The position numbers were made by a program, and so were the translations under genes. The notes beneath the pieces were generated by a model that did not search any database, was not told the DNA's origin, and was given only the letters and a program-made list of their open reading frames with translations. Positions 16,340 to 25,048 of a stretch of 64,000 nt of DNA are shown in pieces. Position 1 is the first letter of the stretch, and each line of letters opens with the position of its first letter. The stretch spans positions 4,033,501 to 4,097,500 of the forward strand of contig NZ_CP077087.1 of assembly GCF_014268495.2 (NCBI RefSeq), read 5' to 3'. Source of the stretch: Pseudomonas monsensis. Its GTDB lineage: Bacteria > Pseudomonadota > Gammaproteobacteria > Pseudomonadales > Pseudomonadaceae.

Positions 16340-17482
16340 ATGGCAAACGCCTCCAGCACTTACAGGAAGGCACTTGAAGGTCATCAGCAACCGAAAAAGG
16401 TTCTGGTGAAAGTCGACCGTGTCACCAAGAAGTTCGACGAAACCACCGCTGTGGACGATGTGTCCCTGGAGATCCATCAGGGCGAAATCTTTGCCCTGCT
16501 CGGCGGCTCCGGTTCGGGCAAATCGACCCTGCTGCGCATGCTCGCCGGTTTCGAGCGCCCGACTGAAGGGCGGATTCTGCTCGACGGTGTGGACATCACC
16601 GACATGCCGCCATACGAGCGGCCGATCAACATGATGTTCCAGTCCTACGCGCTGTTCCCGCACATGACCGTGGCGCAGAACATTGCCTTCGGCCTGAAGC
16701 AGGACCGTTTGCCCGCCAGCGAAATCGACGCCCGCGTCGAAGAGATGCTGCGCCTGGTGCACATGACCCAATACGCCAAACGCAAACCCCATCAGTTATC
16801 CGGCGGCCAACGTCAGCGCGTCGCCCTCGCCCGCTCGCTGGCCAAGCGTCCGAAGCTGTTGCTGCTCGACGAACCGATGGGCGCGCTGGATAAAAAGCTG
16901 CGTTCGCAAATGCAGCTTGAACTGGTCGAGATCATCGAGCGCGTCGGCGTGACCTGCGTGATGGTGACCCACGACCAGGAAGAAGCCATGACCATGGCCG
17001 AGCGCATCGCAATCATGCACCTGGGCTGGATCGCCCAGATCGGCAGCCCGGTCGACATCTATGAAGCACCGGTCAGCCGCATGGTCTGCGAGTTCATCGG
17101 CAACGTGAACGCCTTCGACGGCACCGTGGTAGAGGACCTTGAAGGTCACGCGATCATTCACAGCCCGGACTTGCAGCAGAAGATCTACGTCGGTCACGGG
17201 GTCAGCACCTCGGTGCAGGACAAGTCGATCACCTACGCGATTCGCCCGGAAAAAATGCTCGTCAGCACCACCCAACCGGAGTTCCGCTACAACTGGTCCG
17301 AAGGCAAGGTGCATGACATCGCCTACCTCGGCGGTCACTCGGTGTTCTACGTCGAATTACCCGGCGGCAAAATCGTCCAGTCGTTCATGGCCAACGCCGA
17401 ACGCCGTGGCGCGCGCCCGACCTGGGACGACAAGGTCTACGTCTGGTGGGAAGACGACAGCGGCGTGGTACTGCGCTCATGA
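16340..17482 (+). CDS. potG: Polyamine ABC transporter ATP-binding protein
   Basis: This 380-residue ATPase energises uptake of putrescine or spermidine. Walker A is GGSGSGKS (residues 55-62), the signature LSGGQ is at 153-157, and Walker B LLLLDEP at 173-179; a C-terminal TOBE-type domain follows (about 300-375). The start at 16340 (MANASSTYRK) follows a GGGAG site; the much longer frame from 16043 would translate the REP pair. Length and N-terminal extension match PotG/SpuF rather than PotA. The stop overlaps the potH ATG (ATGA). Confidence 0.92.
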   Translation: MANASSTYRKALEGHQQPKKVLVKVDRVTKKFDETTAVDDVSLEIHQGEIFALLGGSGSGKSTLLRMLAGFERPTEGRILLDGVDITDMPPYERPINMMFQSYALFPHMTVAQNIAFGLKQDRLPASEIDARVEEMLRLVHMTQYAKRKPHQLSGGQRQRVALARSLAKRPKLLLLDEPMGALDKKLRSQMQLELVEIIERVGVTCVMVTHDQEEAMTMAERIAIMHLGWIAQIGSPVDIYEAPVSRMVCEFIGNVNAFDGTVVEDLEGHAIIHSPDLQQKIYVGHGVSTSVQDKSITYAIRPEKMLVSTTQPEFRYNWSEGKVHDIAYLGGHSVFYVELPGGKIVQSFMANAERRGARPTWDDKVYVWWEDDSGVVLRS

Positions 17483-18393
17483 GAACCTTCAATCAGCAAT
17501 GCCTGCGCCTGGTGCCCAGCGGGCGCAAGTTCGTCATCGGCATCCCGTTCATCTGGCTGTTCCTGTTCTTCATGCTGCCGTTCTTCCTGGTGATGAAGAT
17601 CAGCTTCTCGGAGGCCGCGCTGTCGATCCCGCCGTACTCGGAGATCTACACCTACGCCGAACAGAAATTCCAGCTGATGCTCAACATCGGCAACTACACC
17701 ATGCTCGGCGAAGACGAGCTGTACCTGTCGGCCTACCTCGGTTCGCTGAAGGTCGCAGCGCTGAGCACATTGATGTGCCTGGTGATCGGTTTCCCGATGG
17801 CCTACGCCATCACCAAGGCGAGCAAGGAAGCGCAAAACGTCCTGCTGCTGTTGATCATGATGCCGACCTGGACCGCGATCCTGATCCGCGTTTATGCGTG
17901 GATGGGCATCCTCAGCAACAACGGTTTGCTCAACAGTTTCCTGATGTGGACTGGCCTGACCGATCACCCGATCGAGATCCTCAACACCAACACCGCGGTG
18001 TATATCGGTGTGGTTTACGCCTACCTGCCGTTCATGGTGTTGCCGCTGTACGCCAACCTGGTGAAGCACGACGGCAGCCTGCTGGAAGCAGCGTCGGACC
18101 TGGGTTCGAGCAACTTCAACAACTTCTGGAAAATCACCGTACCGCTGGCCAAGAACGGGATCATCGCCGGCTGCATGCTGGTGTTCATTCCGGTGGTCGG
18201 CGAGTTCGTGATTCCGGAACTGCTGGGTGGCCCGGAGACGCTGATGATCGGTCGCGTGCTGTGGCAAGAGTTCTTCAATAACCGCGACTGGCCGGTGGCG
18301 TCTGCACTGGCGGTGGTGATGCTGTTGATCCTGATTGTGCCGATTCTGCTGTTCAACCGCAGCCAGGCCAAAGAGATGGAGGCACGGGGATGA
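17479..18393 (+). CDS. potH: Polyamine ABC transporter permease 1
   Basis: This 304-residue inner-membrane permease of the binding-protein-dependent type has six helices. The first is at about residues 18-40 (VIGIPFIWLFLFFMLPFFLV), and the EAA loop reads EAASDLGSSNFNNFWKITVP, which docks on PotG. The start at 17479 overlaps the potG stop by four bases. It ends in an ATGA overlap with potI, so the three genes are translationally coupled. It corresponds to PotH/SpuG. Confidence 0.92.
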   Translation: MRTFNQQCLRLVPSGRKFVIGIPFIWLFLFFMLPFFLVMKISFSEAALSIPPYSEIYTYAEQKFQLMLNIGNYTMLGEDELYLSAYLGSLKVAALSTLMCLVIGFPMAYAITKASKEAQNVLLLLIMMPTWTAILIRVYAWMGILSNNGLLNSFLMWTGLTDHPIEILNTNTAVYIGVVYAYLPFMVLPLYANLVKHDGSLLEAASDLGSSNFNNFWKITVPLAKNGIIAGCMLVFIPVVGEFVIPELLGGPETLMIGRVLWQEFFNNRDWPVASALAVVMLLILIVPILLFNRSQAKEMEARG

Positions 18394-19265
18394 AACGCTT
18401 CGGTTTTTCCAAGTTCATGTTGATCTTCGGCCTGATGTTCATTTATCTGCCGATGCTGATCCTGGTGATCTACTCGTTCAACGCCTCGAAACTGGTGACG
18501 GTGTGGGGTGGCTGGTCGGTGAAGTGGTACGTCGGGCTGCTCGACAACACGCAACTGATGGGCTCGGTGGTGCGCTCGCTGGAAATCGCCTGCTACACCG
18601 CGATTGCCGCCGTTGCACTGGGCACCCTCGCCGCTTTTGTGCTGACTCGTGTGACGCGCTTCAAGGGCCGCACCCTGTTCGGTGGCCTGGTCACCGCGCC
18701 GCTGGTGATGCCTGAGGTGATCACCGGTCTGTCGCTGTTGCTGCTGTTCGTGGCGATGGCGCAATTGATCGGCTGGCCGCAGGAGCGTGGCATTGTCACC
18801 ATCTGGATCGCCCACACCACGTTTTGTGCAGCCTATGTGGCAGTGGTAGTCTCCGCCCGCCTGCGGGAACTGGATCTGTCGATCGAAGAAGCCGCGATGG
18901 ATCTCGGCGCCAAGCCGTTCAAGGTGTTTTTCCTGATCACCATTCCGATGATTGCGCCGTCGCTGGCGGCGGGCGGCATGATGTCGTTTGCCCTGTCGCT
19001 GGATGACCTGGTGCTGGCGAGCTTCGTCTCCGGCCCGGGCTCGACGACACTGCCGATGGAAGTGTTCTCGGCGGTGCGTCTCGGCGTGAAGCCTGAGATC
19101 AACGCCGTGGCCAGTCTGATTCTGCTGGCGGTGTCGCTGGTGACCTTCCTCGTCTGGTACTTCGGCCGCAAGGCAGAAGCCAATCGCAAGAAAGCGATTC
19201 AGGAAGCGATGGATCAGACGGCGAATGAGTCGTGGCAACCTCAGCGCGCCGCCACAACTGCCTGA
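18390..19265 (+). CDS. potI: Polyamine ABC transporter permease 2
   Basis: This 291-residue partner permease has six helices, with the first at about residues 9-30 and an EAA loop (EEAAMDLGAKPFKVFFLITI). It matches PotI/SpuH in length and ends in a basic cytoplasmic tail. The four-base ATGA overlap with potH supports a single transcript. A REP pair of 131 bp separates it from potF, and could attenuate or stabilise the transcript between the membrane and binding-protein genes. Confidence 0.92.
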   Translation: MKRFGFSKFMLIFGLMFIYLPMLILVIYSFNASKLVTVWGGWSVKWYVGLLDNTQLMGSVVRSLEIACYTAIAAVALGTLAAFVLTRVTRFKGRTLFGGLVTAPLVMPEVITGLSLLLLFVAMAQLIGWPQERGIVTIWIAHTTFCAAYVAVVVSARLRELDLSIEEAAMDLGAKPFKVFFLITIPMIAPSLAAGGMMSFALSLDDLVLASFVSGPGSTTLPMEVFSAVRLGVKPEINAVASLILLAVSLVTFLVWYFGRKAEANRKKAIQEAMDQTANESWQPQRAATTA

Positions 19266-19285
19266 CGGCTTGATGGAGATCCATT

Positions 19286-19416
19286 GTGGTGAGGGGATTT
19301 ATCCCCGATGGGCTGCGAAGCAGCCCTAAGCCAGGCACTTGCGGTATACCAGGAACACCGCATGCACTGGTTTTGCGACTGCTTCGCAGCCGATCGGGGA
19401 TAAATCCCCTCGCCAC
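19286..19416. repeat. Inverted pair of two-hairpin repeats in potI-potF gap
   Basis: Copies at 19286-19327 and 19375-19416 are inverted with respect to each other and belong to the same family as those at 6570-6816 (GTGG-GAGGGGATTTATCCCC followed by the GGCTGCGAAGCAGCC hairpin). The pair sits inside an operon. Confidence 0.9.
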
Positions 19417-19486
19417 AGAAGCTCTCTCCCAAAGTTCTATGTACACCCGGTTTGTGTTTTTGAATAAAAAGAATGGAGTTTCACCG

Positions 19487-20584
19487 ATGAAAATGTTTGG
19501 CAGGACTCTGCTGACACTGTCCTTAATGGGCGCAATGGTCATGGGCGCCCAGGCCAACGACAAGGTGCTGCGTGTTTACAACTGGTCCGATTACATTGCG
19601 CCGGACACCGTCAAGAAGTTCGAAGACGAGACCGGCATCCGCGTGACCTATGACGTCTTCGACAGCAACGAAACCCTTGAGGCGCGTTTGCTGGCGGGCA
19701 AATCCGGTTACGACATCGTCGTGCCGTCCAACAGTTTTCTGGCCAAGCAGATCAAGGCCGGCGTCTATCAGACCCTGGACAAATCGAAGCTGCCGAACTG
19801 GAAGAATCTCAACCCGGTGCTGCTGAAAAACGCCGCCGCCAGTGATCCGGACAACGCCCACGCGTTCCCGTACATGTGGGGCTCGATCGGCATCGGCTTC
19901 AACCCGGCCAAGGTCAAGGAAGTGCTCGGTGCCAATGCCCCGACCAACTCCTGGGACTTGCTGTTCAAGCCGGAAAACGCTGAAAAGCTGAAGGCCTGCG
20001 GCATCAGTTTCCTCGACTCGCCGACCGAAATGCTCCCGGCCGCCCTGCACTACCTGGGCTATCCGGTGAACGACAAGGACAAGGCGCACATCCTCGAAGC
20101 CGAAGCGCTGTTCATGAAGATCCGCCCGTCTGTGGCGTACTTCCATTCCTCCAAGTACATCTCGGACCTGGCCAACGGCAACATCTGCGTGGCGGTCGGT
20201 TACTCCGGTGACGTGCTGCAGGCCAAGGCCCGTGCGGTGGAATCGGGCAACAACGTGGTGATCGACTACAGCATTCCCAAGGAAGGCGCCGGCAGCTTCT
20301 ACGACATGGTCGCCATCCCGCGGGATGCGGCGAACGTCGAGAACGCCTACCTGTTCATGGATTTCCTGATGCGTCCGGAGATCATCGCCGAAATCACCAA
20401 CAGCAACGGCTACAGCAACGCCAACTCGGCGGCGACGCCACTGGTAGACGAAGCGATCCGCAACGATCCGGGTTCGTACCCGTCGCAAGCGGTGATGGCG
20501 ACGCTGTATGCGGTACCGGATCAACCGATTGCCACGCAACGGATCATGACCCGTGGCTGGACCCGGGTGAAACTCGGCAAGTAA
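19487..20584 (+). CDS. potF: Periplasmic polyamine-binding protein
   Basis: This 365-residue extracellular solute-binding protein of family 1 delivers polyamines to PotGHI. A signal peptide (MKMFGRTLLTLSLMGAMVMGAQA) precedes the mature start NDKVLRVYNWSDYI; the WSDY motif lines the ligand site in PotF/SpuD. ATG at 19487 follows a GGAG site; the longer frame from 19286 translates the repeat and is rejected. Whether it prefers putrescine (SpuD-like) or spermidine (SpuE-like) cannot be decided by eye. The gene ends the operon and is followed by a REP pair. Confidence 0.92.
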   Translation: MKMFGRTLLTLSLMGAMVMGAQANDKVLRVYNWSDYIAPDTVKKFEDETGIRVTYDVFDSNETLEARLLAGKSGYDIVVPSNSFLAKQIKAGVYQTLDKSKLPNWKNLNPVLLKNAAASDPDNAHAFPYMWGSIGIGFNPAKVKEVLGANAPTNSWDLLFKPENAEKLKACGISFLDSPTEMLPAALHYLGYPVNDKDKAHILEAEALFMKIRPSVAYFHSSKYISDLANGNICVAVGYSGDVLQAKARAVESGNNVVIDYSIPKEGAGSFYDMVAIPRDAANVENAYLFMDFLMRPEIIAEITNSNGYSNANSAATPLVDEAIRNDPGSYPSQAVMATLYAVPDQPIATQRIMTRGWTRVKLGK

Positions 20585-20621
20585 GCCTGCGGAGTCGGGA
20601 TTCCAACAACACTGATGAATT

Positions 20622-20713
20622 GGTGGGAGCTGGCTTGCCAGCGATGACGGTGGGTCAGGCAAAGGTGATGCAGGATGTGCTGGCCCCATCGCTGGCAAGC
20701 CAGCTCCCACAGG
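20622..20713. repeat. Inverted REP pair after potF
   Basis: Copies of the GTGGGAGCTGGCTTGCCAGCGAT element at 20622-20645 and, inverted, 20688-20713. It lies 37 bp beyond the potF stop and may protect the 3' end. Confidence 0.9.
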
Positions 20714-20859
20714 GTTTTGAGATCACATTCGGACAGTGCCAGGCCCAGGATTTTCTTAGCTTAAGTAATTCAATGATTTCCCGTTCACGCAGCGCCTTAC
20801 CACCGCTGCACCCTGCAATGAACGGCCTCACCTGGCTTCCTCGGTTCAGGTGAATTTCA

Positions 20860-20882
20860 GGCGCCCACGGGCGCCTTTTTTT
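20860..20882 (+). terminator. Intrinsic terminator between potF and thpR
   Basis: A GC-rich stem GGCGCCC/GGGCGCC is followed by seven T on the plus strand. It lies 276 bp past potF, so it may end potF read-through or a separate short transcript. The 303-bp gap 20585-20887 otherwise holds the REP pair and about 140 bp of unassigned sequence. Confidence 0.85.
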
Positions 20883-20887
20883 GTGGT

Positions 20888-21427
20888 TCAGATCAGCGGC
20901 CAGTCCTGCAGGATCCGGTAGCGGCCCTTGTGCGACTCGAACAAGGCGAAGCGTTCGGCGCGCAGGAAAAACGCCGGCGGCGTGGCGGATTCCGGCTCTG
21001 GTGCACGGTAGTCTCGGGCCAGGGTCAGATGCGGCCGAAATTCGCGTGGCGTCTCTTCAAAACCGAATGGCAACATCGCCTGTTCCAGCGCATAAACCAA
21101 GCGCAACAACGCCGGCGGTGCCTGTTCGGGCGCCAGTGACAACACCCCGGCGCGATGCCAGACCTGCAGACGATCCAGGGAAATCTTCAAGATTTCCTTC
21201 GGCGTGTTGACCTTGCCGGCGGCTTCGCAGACTTCGTTGATTTGCGCCAAGGGCACCGCACCGAGAAACAGCAGGGTCAAGTGAAAGTTATCTGCCGGTA
21301 CCGGTTTGCCGGCTCGCAGGCCCAGCTCGCTGCGCCACTGAGCGATAGCCTTGCGCTGCGCCGGCGGGCAGTCCAGGGCAAAAAACAGCCGCTTGAACGG
21401 TTCATCCCTGCGCGTGTCATCGGTCAT
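20888..21427 (-). CDS. thpR: RNA 2',3'-cyclic phosphodiesterase
   Basis: This 179-residue enzyme of the 2H phosphoesterase family hydrolyses 2',3'-cyclic phosphate ends on RNA to 2'-phosphate. The two catalytic tetrapeptides are HLTL at residues 49-52 and HLTL at 133-136, at the spacing expected for LigT/ThpR. The N-terminal FKRLFFALDCP is also characteristic. It is convergent with potF and divergent from a 64-residue unknown gene, so it is a single-gene unit. Confidence 0.9.
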   Translation of the reverse strand: MTDDTRRDEPFKRLFFALDCPPAQRKAIAQWRSELGLRAGKPVPADNFHLTLLFLGAVPLAQINEVCEAAGKVNTPKEILKISLDRLQVWHRAGVLSLAPEQAPPALLRLVYALEQAMLPFGFEETPREFRPHLTLARDYRAPEPESATPPAFFLRAERFALFESHKGRYRILQDWPLI

Positions 21428-21535
21428 CGTCCTGCCCCTTCGCTCGTGGTCATCGGCCAGGATTCTACACGGCCTGAGCAGCCGACTCGCGACACCGGGC
21501 TATAGTTCAAGGATTGCCATCAACCGGAGGCCGCC

Positions 21536-21730
21536 ATGCGCGAGGTCCTCAGCAAAGAACCGTGGTGGGCCCGCCCACCGAATCCCGGGCAGGATGAAGC
21601 CGAGCTGGAATGGGGTTGGCTGGTGCATTACAGCGAGGGTGAACCGCGTTTCGAGTTTGTCCGCGAACGTCCGACCGACGAAGAAATTCGTCAGCGTAAA
21701 AGCTGCCGCATCACCCCCGCCACGGAGTGA
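21536..21730 (+). CDS. Hypothetical protein of 64 aa
   Basis: This is a short, acidic-aromatic soluble protein (MREVLSKEPWWARPPNPGQD, then EAELEWGWLVHYSEGEPRFE). A CCGGAGG ribosome site precedes the ATG at ideal spacing, which supports a real gene. The family is unknown. It is divergent from thpR and followed by a REP-type hairpin. Confidence 0.6.
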   Translation: MREVLSKEPWWARPPNPGQDEAELEWGWLVHYSEGEPRFEFVRERPTDEEIRQRKSCRITPATE

Positions 21731-21741
21731 ACAGCACACCA

Positions 21742-21831
21742 GTGGCAGTGGGCTTGTTCGCGAAGGCGTCGTGTCAGTCGACCTCGTTGTTATCTGACGC
21801 AGCACTTTCGCGAGCAAGCCCGCTCCTACCT
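21742..21831. repeat. Diverged inverted REP pair
   Basis: The arms around GGCTTGTTCGCGAA and TTCGCGAGCAAGCCCGCTCCTACC face each other with a spacer of about 45 bp. They belong to the GAGC-GAGC-TTGCTCGCG family seen at 39680 and 44787. Confidence 0.75.
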
Positions 21832-21885
21832 GTCCAATTGCGTATTTGAGATGAAACGCATGCCGCAATGGCAATGGTGCAGGCC

Positions 21886-22239
21886 TCAGGATTCGAGGAG
21901 GTCGATGAAGCCGCCATAGATCATGCGCTGCCCGTCAAACGGCATCGGGTTCACGTCGGGTTTCATGCGTGGGTCCTCCATCATTTTCGCCATGCCGGCG
22001 TTGCGGGTGGCTTTGTCCGGCCAGATCAGCCAGCCGGACACCACGGTTTCATCCTCCTTGAGTTTCACCGCCATCGGGAACGACGTGACCTTGCCGTCCG
22101 GCACGTCATCGCCCCAGCATTCGACGACACTCAGGGCGCCGTATTCCTTGAACAATTTAGCGGCGATGACGCAGTGTTTTTTGTATTGCTCGCGATTGGC
22201 GGTCGGTACGGGGGCCACAAAGATGTCGATGTATGCCAT
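21886..22239 (-). CDS. DUF1428 family protein
   Basis: This 117-residue protein of the DUF1428/YbaA family is a ferredoxin-like alpha/beta barrel of unknown function. Typical segments are YIDIFVAPVPTANREQYKKH, the ECWGDDVPDGKVTSFP strand-turn and SWLIWPDK-like GWLIWPDKATRNAGMAKM. ATG at 22239 has the best spacing to AAGGAG, while ATG at 22245 overlaps the stop of the upstream lipoprotein gene (ATGA). Either way the two genes are coupled. Confidence 0.8.
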   Translation of the reverse strand: MAYIDIFVAPVPTANREQYKKHCVIAAKLFKEYGALSVVECWGDDVPDGKVTSFPMAVKLKEDETVVSGWLIWPDKATRNAGMAKMMEDPRMKPDVNPMPFDGQRMIYGGFIDLLES

Positions 22240-22241
22240 GG

Positions 22242-23324
22242 TCATTCTCCTTGCACGTTGGGTTCGATCTGCTGATTGGTCGATTGCGGCGGCTGCCAGT
22301 CGACACGATTGCCCCCCAACCCGACCGACGGCTCATCAGTGCCGCCCAGATTGCGCTCGACTTGCCCAGCCATGTGCAGCGTGCCGGCCATGACGCCGGT
22401 GGTCGGGTTCTGCACCAGTTTCAGCCACGCCTTGTCGAAGGTATTGCCCAGACTGCTGCGAATCAGCGCCTCGCTGTCGGGACGGTCATTGGCCTGCAGG
22501 ATGGCGCGAATGCCCGCCACTCCGACGGAGATCATGGCCCCCGCCAGTTTCCCCGCCGCTGCCGCCACCGCACTCGCGGCGCCGCGCGGGGCCATTTCCG
22601 CTTCCATGCGCTGGCTGGCGCGTTTGGCCACGGGCGCCATGCCCGCGTCGGTCGAGGCAATCCCTTTGGACCCGCCGTCGGTGTGGATCTTGTCGATCAG
22701 CGCCGCATAGGCCGGTAGCGTGTTCAACGGTTCGGTGCTGACCACCTGATACAGCGAAGCATCCCGCGCCGGCGGCGGACCGAGGGCAATCGCCGGGATC
22801 TTCTGCAACCGCCCGTTGAGCTGCGCAACCGGCACGCCATGACGCCGGGCGATGAGCGGCATCTGCTGCGCCATCAGTTGCGCATAGAACGCCGTGGCCT
22901 GGCCGAGGATCGCGTCCGGATCAATCTCGACCGCCACCGGCGCCAGCACTCTTTCCTGATATTGCTCAAGCAGATACGCCGCCAGGCGCTTGGCCGAGGC
23001 GTCCTGCTCGCCACCGGCGCTGAGGGTGTACCAGCTGACCTTCATCGACAGCCATTCCTGAGTCCAATAGCTGCTGAACCACGGGATGAAATTTTCTTCA
23101 GTTTGCTGATAGACGCGAGTACGCCAATGTTCCATCGAACCACGGGCGAAAACCTTGACTTGCTCGGTGGACTGCTGCGAGGCGCTGACGATTTCACGGT
23201 CGATCTGCTGCCAGGTGGCCGGCGACACCACGATGGCCTGTGGCGCTGTCACCGGGGCCCGCGCCGATGTGGCACAGCCAGCCAGCAGAAACAGTGCGGC
23301 AACCACCAGCGCGCGCAGGTCCAC
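22242..23324 (-). CDS. Hypothetical lipoprotein of 360 aa
   Basis: The protein opens with a signal peptide and lipobox (LRALVVAALFLLAGC), so it is probably a lipoprotein; the residue after Cys is Ala, compatible with outer-membrane sorting. The mature part is largely helical, with a Trp/Tyr-rich segment (FIPWFSSYWTQEWLSMKVSW) and an Ala/Gly-rich hydrophobic stretch (RGAASAVAAAAGKLAGAMIS) that may be membrane-associated. I do not recognise a named family. It overlaps the downstream DUF1428 start, suggesting one transcript, and has no other partner nearby. Confidence 0.75.
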   Translation of the reverse strand: MDLRALVVAALFLLAGCATSARAPVTAPQAIVVSPATWQQIDREIVSASQQSTEQVKVFARGSMEHWRTRVYQQTEENFIPWFSSYWTQEWLSMKVSWYTLSAGGEQDASAKRLAAYLLEQYQERVLAPVAVEIDPDAILGQATAFYAQLMAQQMPLIARRHGVPVAQLNGRLQKIPAIALGPPPARDASLYQVVSTEPLNTLPAYAALIDKIHTDGGSKGIASTDAGMAPVAKRASQRMEAEMAPRGAASAVAAAAGKLAGAMISVGVAGIRAILQANDRPDSEALIRSSLGNTFDKAWLKLVQNPTTGVMAGTLHMAGQVERNLGGTDEPSVGLGGNRVDWQPPQSTNQQIEPNVQGE

Positions 23325-23530
23325 GGTGGGGTTTTCCTTGAGATGAGTGGGAGGCAGATTTGAGTATAGGTGGGTCAGTCGGGCCTGATGCTGGATGCAC
23401 CGACCTCATCGCCCGCCCGAAACCCGAACCATCAACGCCATCAATACTCACCATTGCGACGATTGCCTTCCCCCCGCCGCCCTTCAAAGGCACGATCCAC
23501 CCATCCGAGACACAACGAGGAGTTCACATC

Positions 23531-23806
23531 ATGATTCACACCATCGTCACACTCTCCGTGAGTTTCCCGGTGTTCGGCAGCAACTATTACGCTCAGCACG
23601 CGGTGTCGCACAAAGCCCGGGCGCTGGTGTTCAACGAAGATTTCGAAGACCTGCTGATGCCTGCTGCCAGCAATCATTTCAGCAATGAAGTGGTCGGTTT
23701 CAACGATCAGTTCCGTTTTCTGAGCGACATTCTCGCCACCCATTTGCTGGATCTCGAGGCCTCGCTGCCTGCGCGATCCCGCGTCCAGGCGAGCGCTCAC
23801 TTTTAA
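23531..23806 (+). CDS. Hypothetical protein of 91 aa
   Basis: This is a small soluble protein of unknown family (MIHTIVTLSVSFPVFGSNYY, then AQHAVSHKARALVFNEDFED). The ATG at 23531 follows a GAGGAG site ten bases upstream, which decides against the longer frame from 23360. It lies between two minus-strand lipoprotein genes and is followed by a strong terminator. Confidence 0.6.
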   Translation: MIHTIVTLSVSFPVFGSNYYAQHAVSHKARALVFNEDFEDLLMPAASNHFSNEVVGFNDQFRFLSDILATHLLDLEASLPARSRVQASAHF

Positions 23807-23820
23807 TCGCAGCACGCACA

Positions 23821-23858
23821 AAAAAGCCCACTGGCCGTTTCGGCGCAGTGGGCTTTTT
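23821..23858. terminator. Bidirectional intrinsic terminator
   Basis: A 13-bp stem AAAAAGCCCACTG/CAGTGGGCTTTTT with a 12-base loop lies between the convergent 91-aa gene (ends 23806) and the lipoprotein gene (ends 23878). A and T runs on both sides suit termination in both directions. Confidence 0.9.
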
Positions 23859-23877
23859 CACATCGGCCTTACGGAGA

Positions 23878-24936
23878 TCAGCGCTTCCAGCAGTCGGCGT
23901 AACGTGAGCAGACGTTGTACTGGGCATCCATCTTGGCCATGCGCTCGAGATGGCGTCCGACGGTTTCAACCACCACGCCTTTTGACGACTGGAAGTAGTA
24001 CATGATCATGTCGGTCTCCATTTCGTTCGGCGCGGCGTTAACTTGTTTACCGTCCGAGCCTTTGAGCCTAGACCAATCTTTCAGGCGCTTGTCATCGACA
24101 CTGCGCAAACGCTGGCGATACTCGTCGCTGGCGCGCTTGATCGCCTCGTCGGCATTACTGGCGTTCTCGGTATCGAACTGCACCAGATTCTGGCGGTACA
24201 GCGTCCAGTAATCGTCCGGCAGGGCAATGTTCATTTTGGCCTTGCGCTCACTGATCAGCGAATCGAGCTTTTCCGGGGTAAACGTCGTCGGCTTCGTTGC
24301 GCCAGACTTCATCACCACAAAGAGGCTGCCATTGACGATGCGGTCGATCATGGCCGTGCGTTCCGGGGTGTCCGGCAGCAACGCCGGCGGTTTCGGGAAG
24401 ATCGCATTGCGCCCGGCGCAGGCCGCCAGTCCTTCGCGTTTGATCGCAACCGGTGTGCGTACATCCTTGCCGTCGATACGCTGCACACGCTGCATCAGCG
24501 TCGAGCAGTGACGCCCCTTGAGGTCGAGGGTCAGTTCGTACTCCGTGCCACGCTGCGGCTTGAAGGTGAAACCGGACCCGCACACCGCATACCCGACCTG
24601 AGTGTTGACCTTCAGGTACATGTCCTTTTCCGGCGGCAGTTTGATTTCCAGATAGCCTCTGGCCTTTTCCGGCGGGGCCACCGACATGCCGACCCGACGC
24701 TGGCTGTCGGCGATGAACAGATTGTTGATGATGCCGGTGGTCTGCCCGTCGCAATGCTCGGCATCGTAATAGTCCACCGTCGCGTTATCGGTATTGGCAA
24801 CAAAGCGCAGCTTGGCGGCATCGGGATCGGCAGCATCCTGATAGGTGCCCATCTGCGTGCAGCCTGACAGCAAAAGCGCCGACAGAACGGCACCGACAAC
24901 AACGGGTGAGCGACGCAACGAACAAGCGACAGACAT
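23878..24936 (-). CDS. Hypothetical lipoprotein of 352 aa
   Basis: A signal peptide with lipobox (VVGAVLSALLLSGC) marks this as a lipoprotein. The N-terminal domain (about residues 30-160) looks like an all-beta fold with paired Cys (HCDGQ, YAVCGSG, GRHCSTL), followed by a helical, charged C-terminal half ending in two more Cys (YNVCSRYADCWKR). ATG at 24936 is preferred over 24942 because the AAGG site is then six bases away. I do not know the family. It stands alone. Confidence 0.7.
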   Translation of the reverse strand: MSVACSLRRSPVVVGAVLSALLLSGCTQMGTYQDAADPDAAKLRFVANTDNATVDYYDAEHCDGQTTGIINNLFIADSQRRVGMSVAPPEKARGYLEIKLPPEKDMYLKVNTQVGYAVCGSGFTFKPQRGTEYELTLDLKGRHCSTLMQRVQRIDGKDVRTPVAIKREGLAACAGRNAIFPKPPALLPDTPERTAMIDRIVNGSLFVVMKSGATKPTTFTPEKLDSLISERKAKMNIALPDDYWTLYRQNLVQFDTENASNADEAIKRASDEYRQRLRSVDDKRLKDWSRLKGSDGKQVNAAPNEMETDMIMYYFQSSKGVVVETVGRHLERMAKMDAQYNVCSRYADCWKR

Positions 24937-25048
24937 GATCATCCTTGAGGGGAAGGGGCAAAAAAACGCCGATGCTACTGAATTGCCATCATTGCGTCCA
25001 GCCCTTCCCGTCGCACGATTCCAGCCTCTTGCGGAGCGCGGGATTCAG

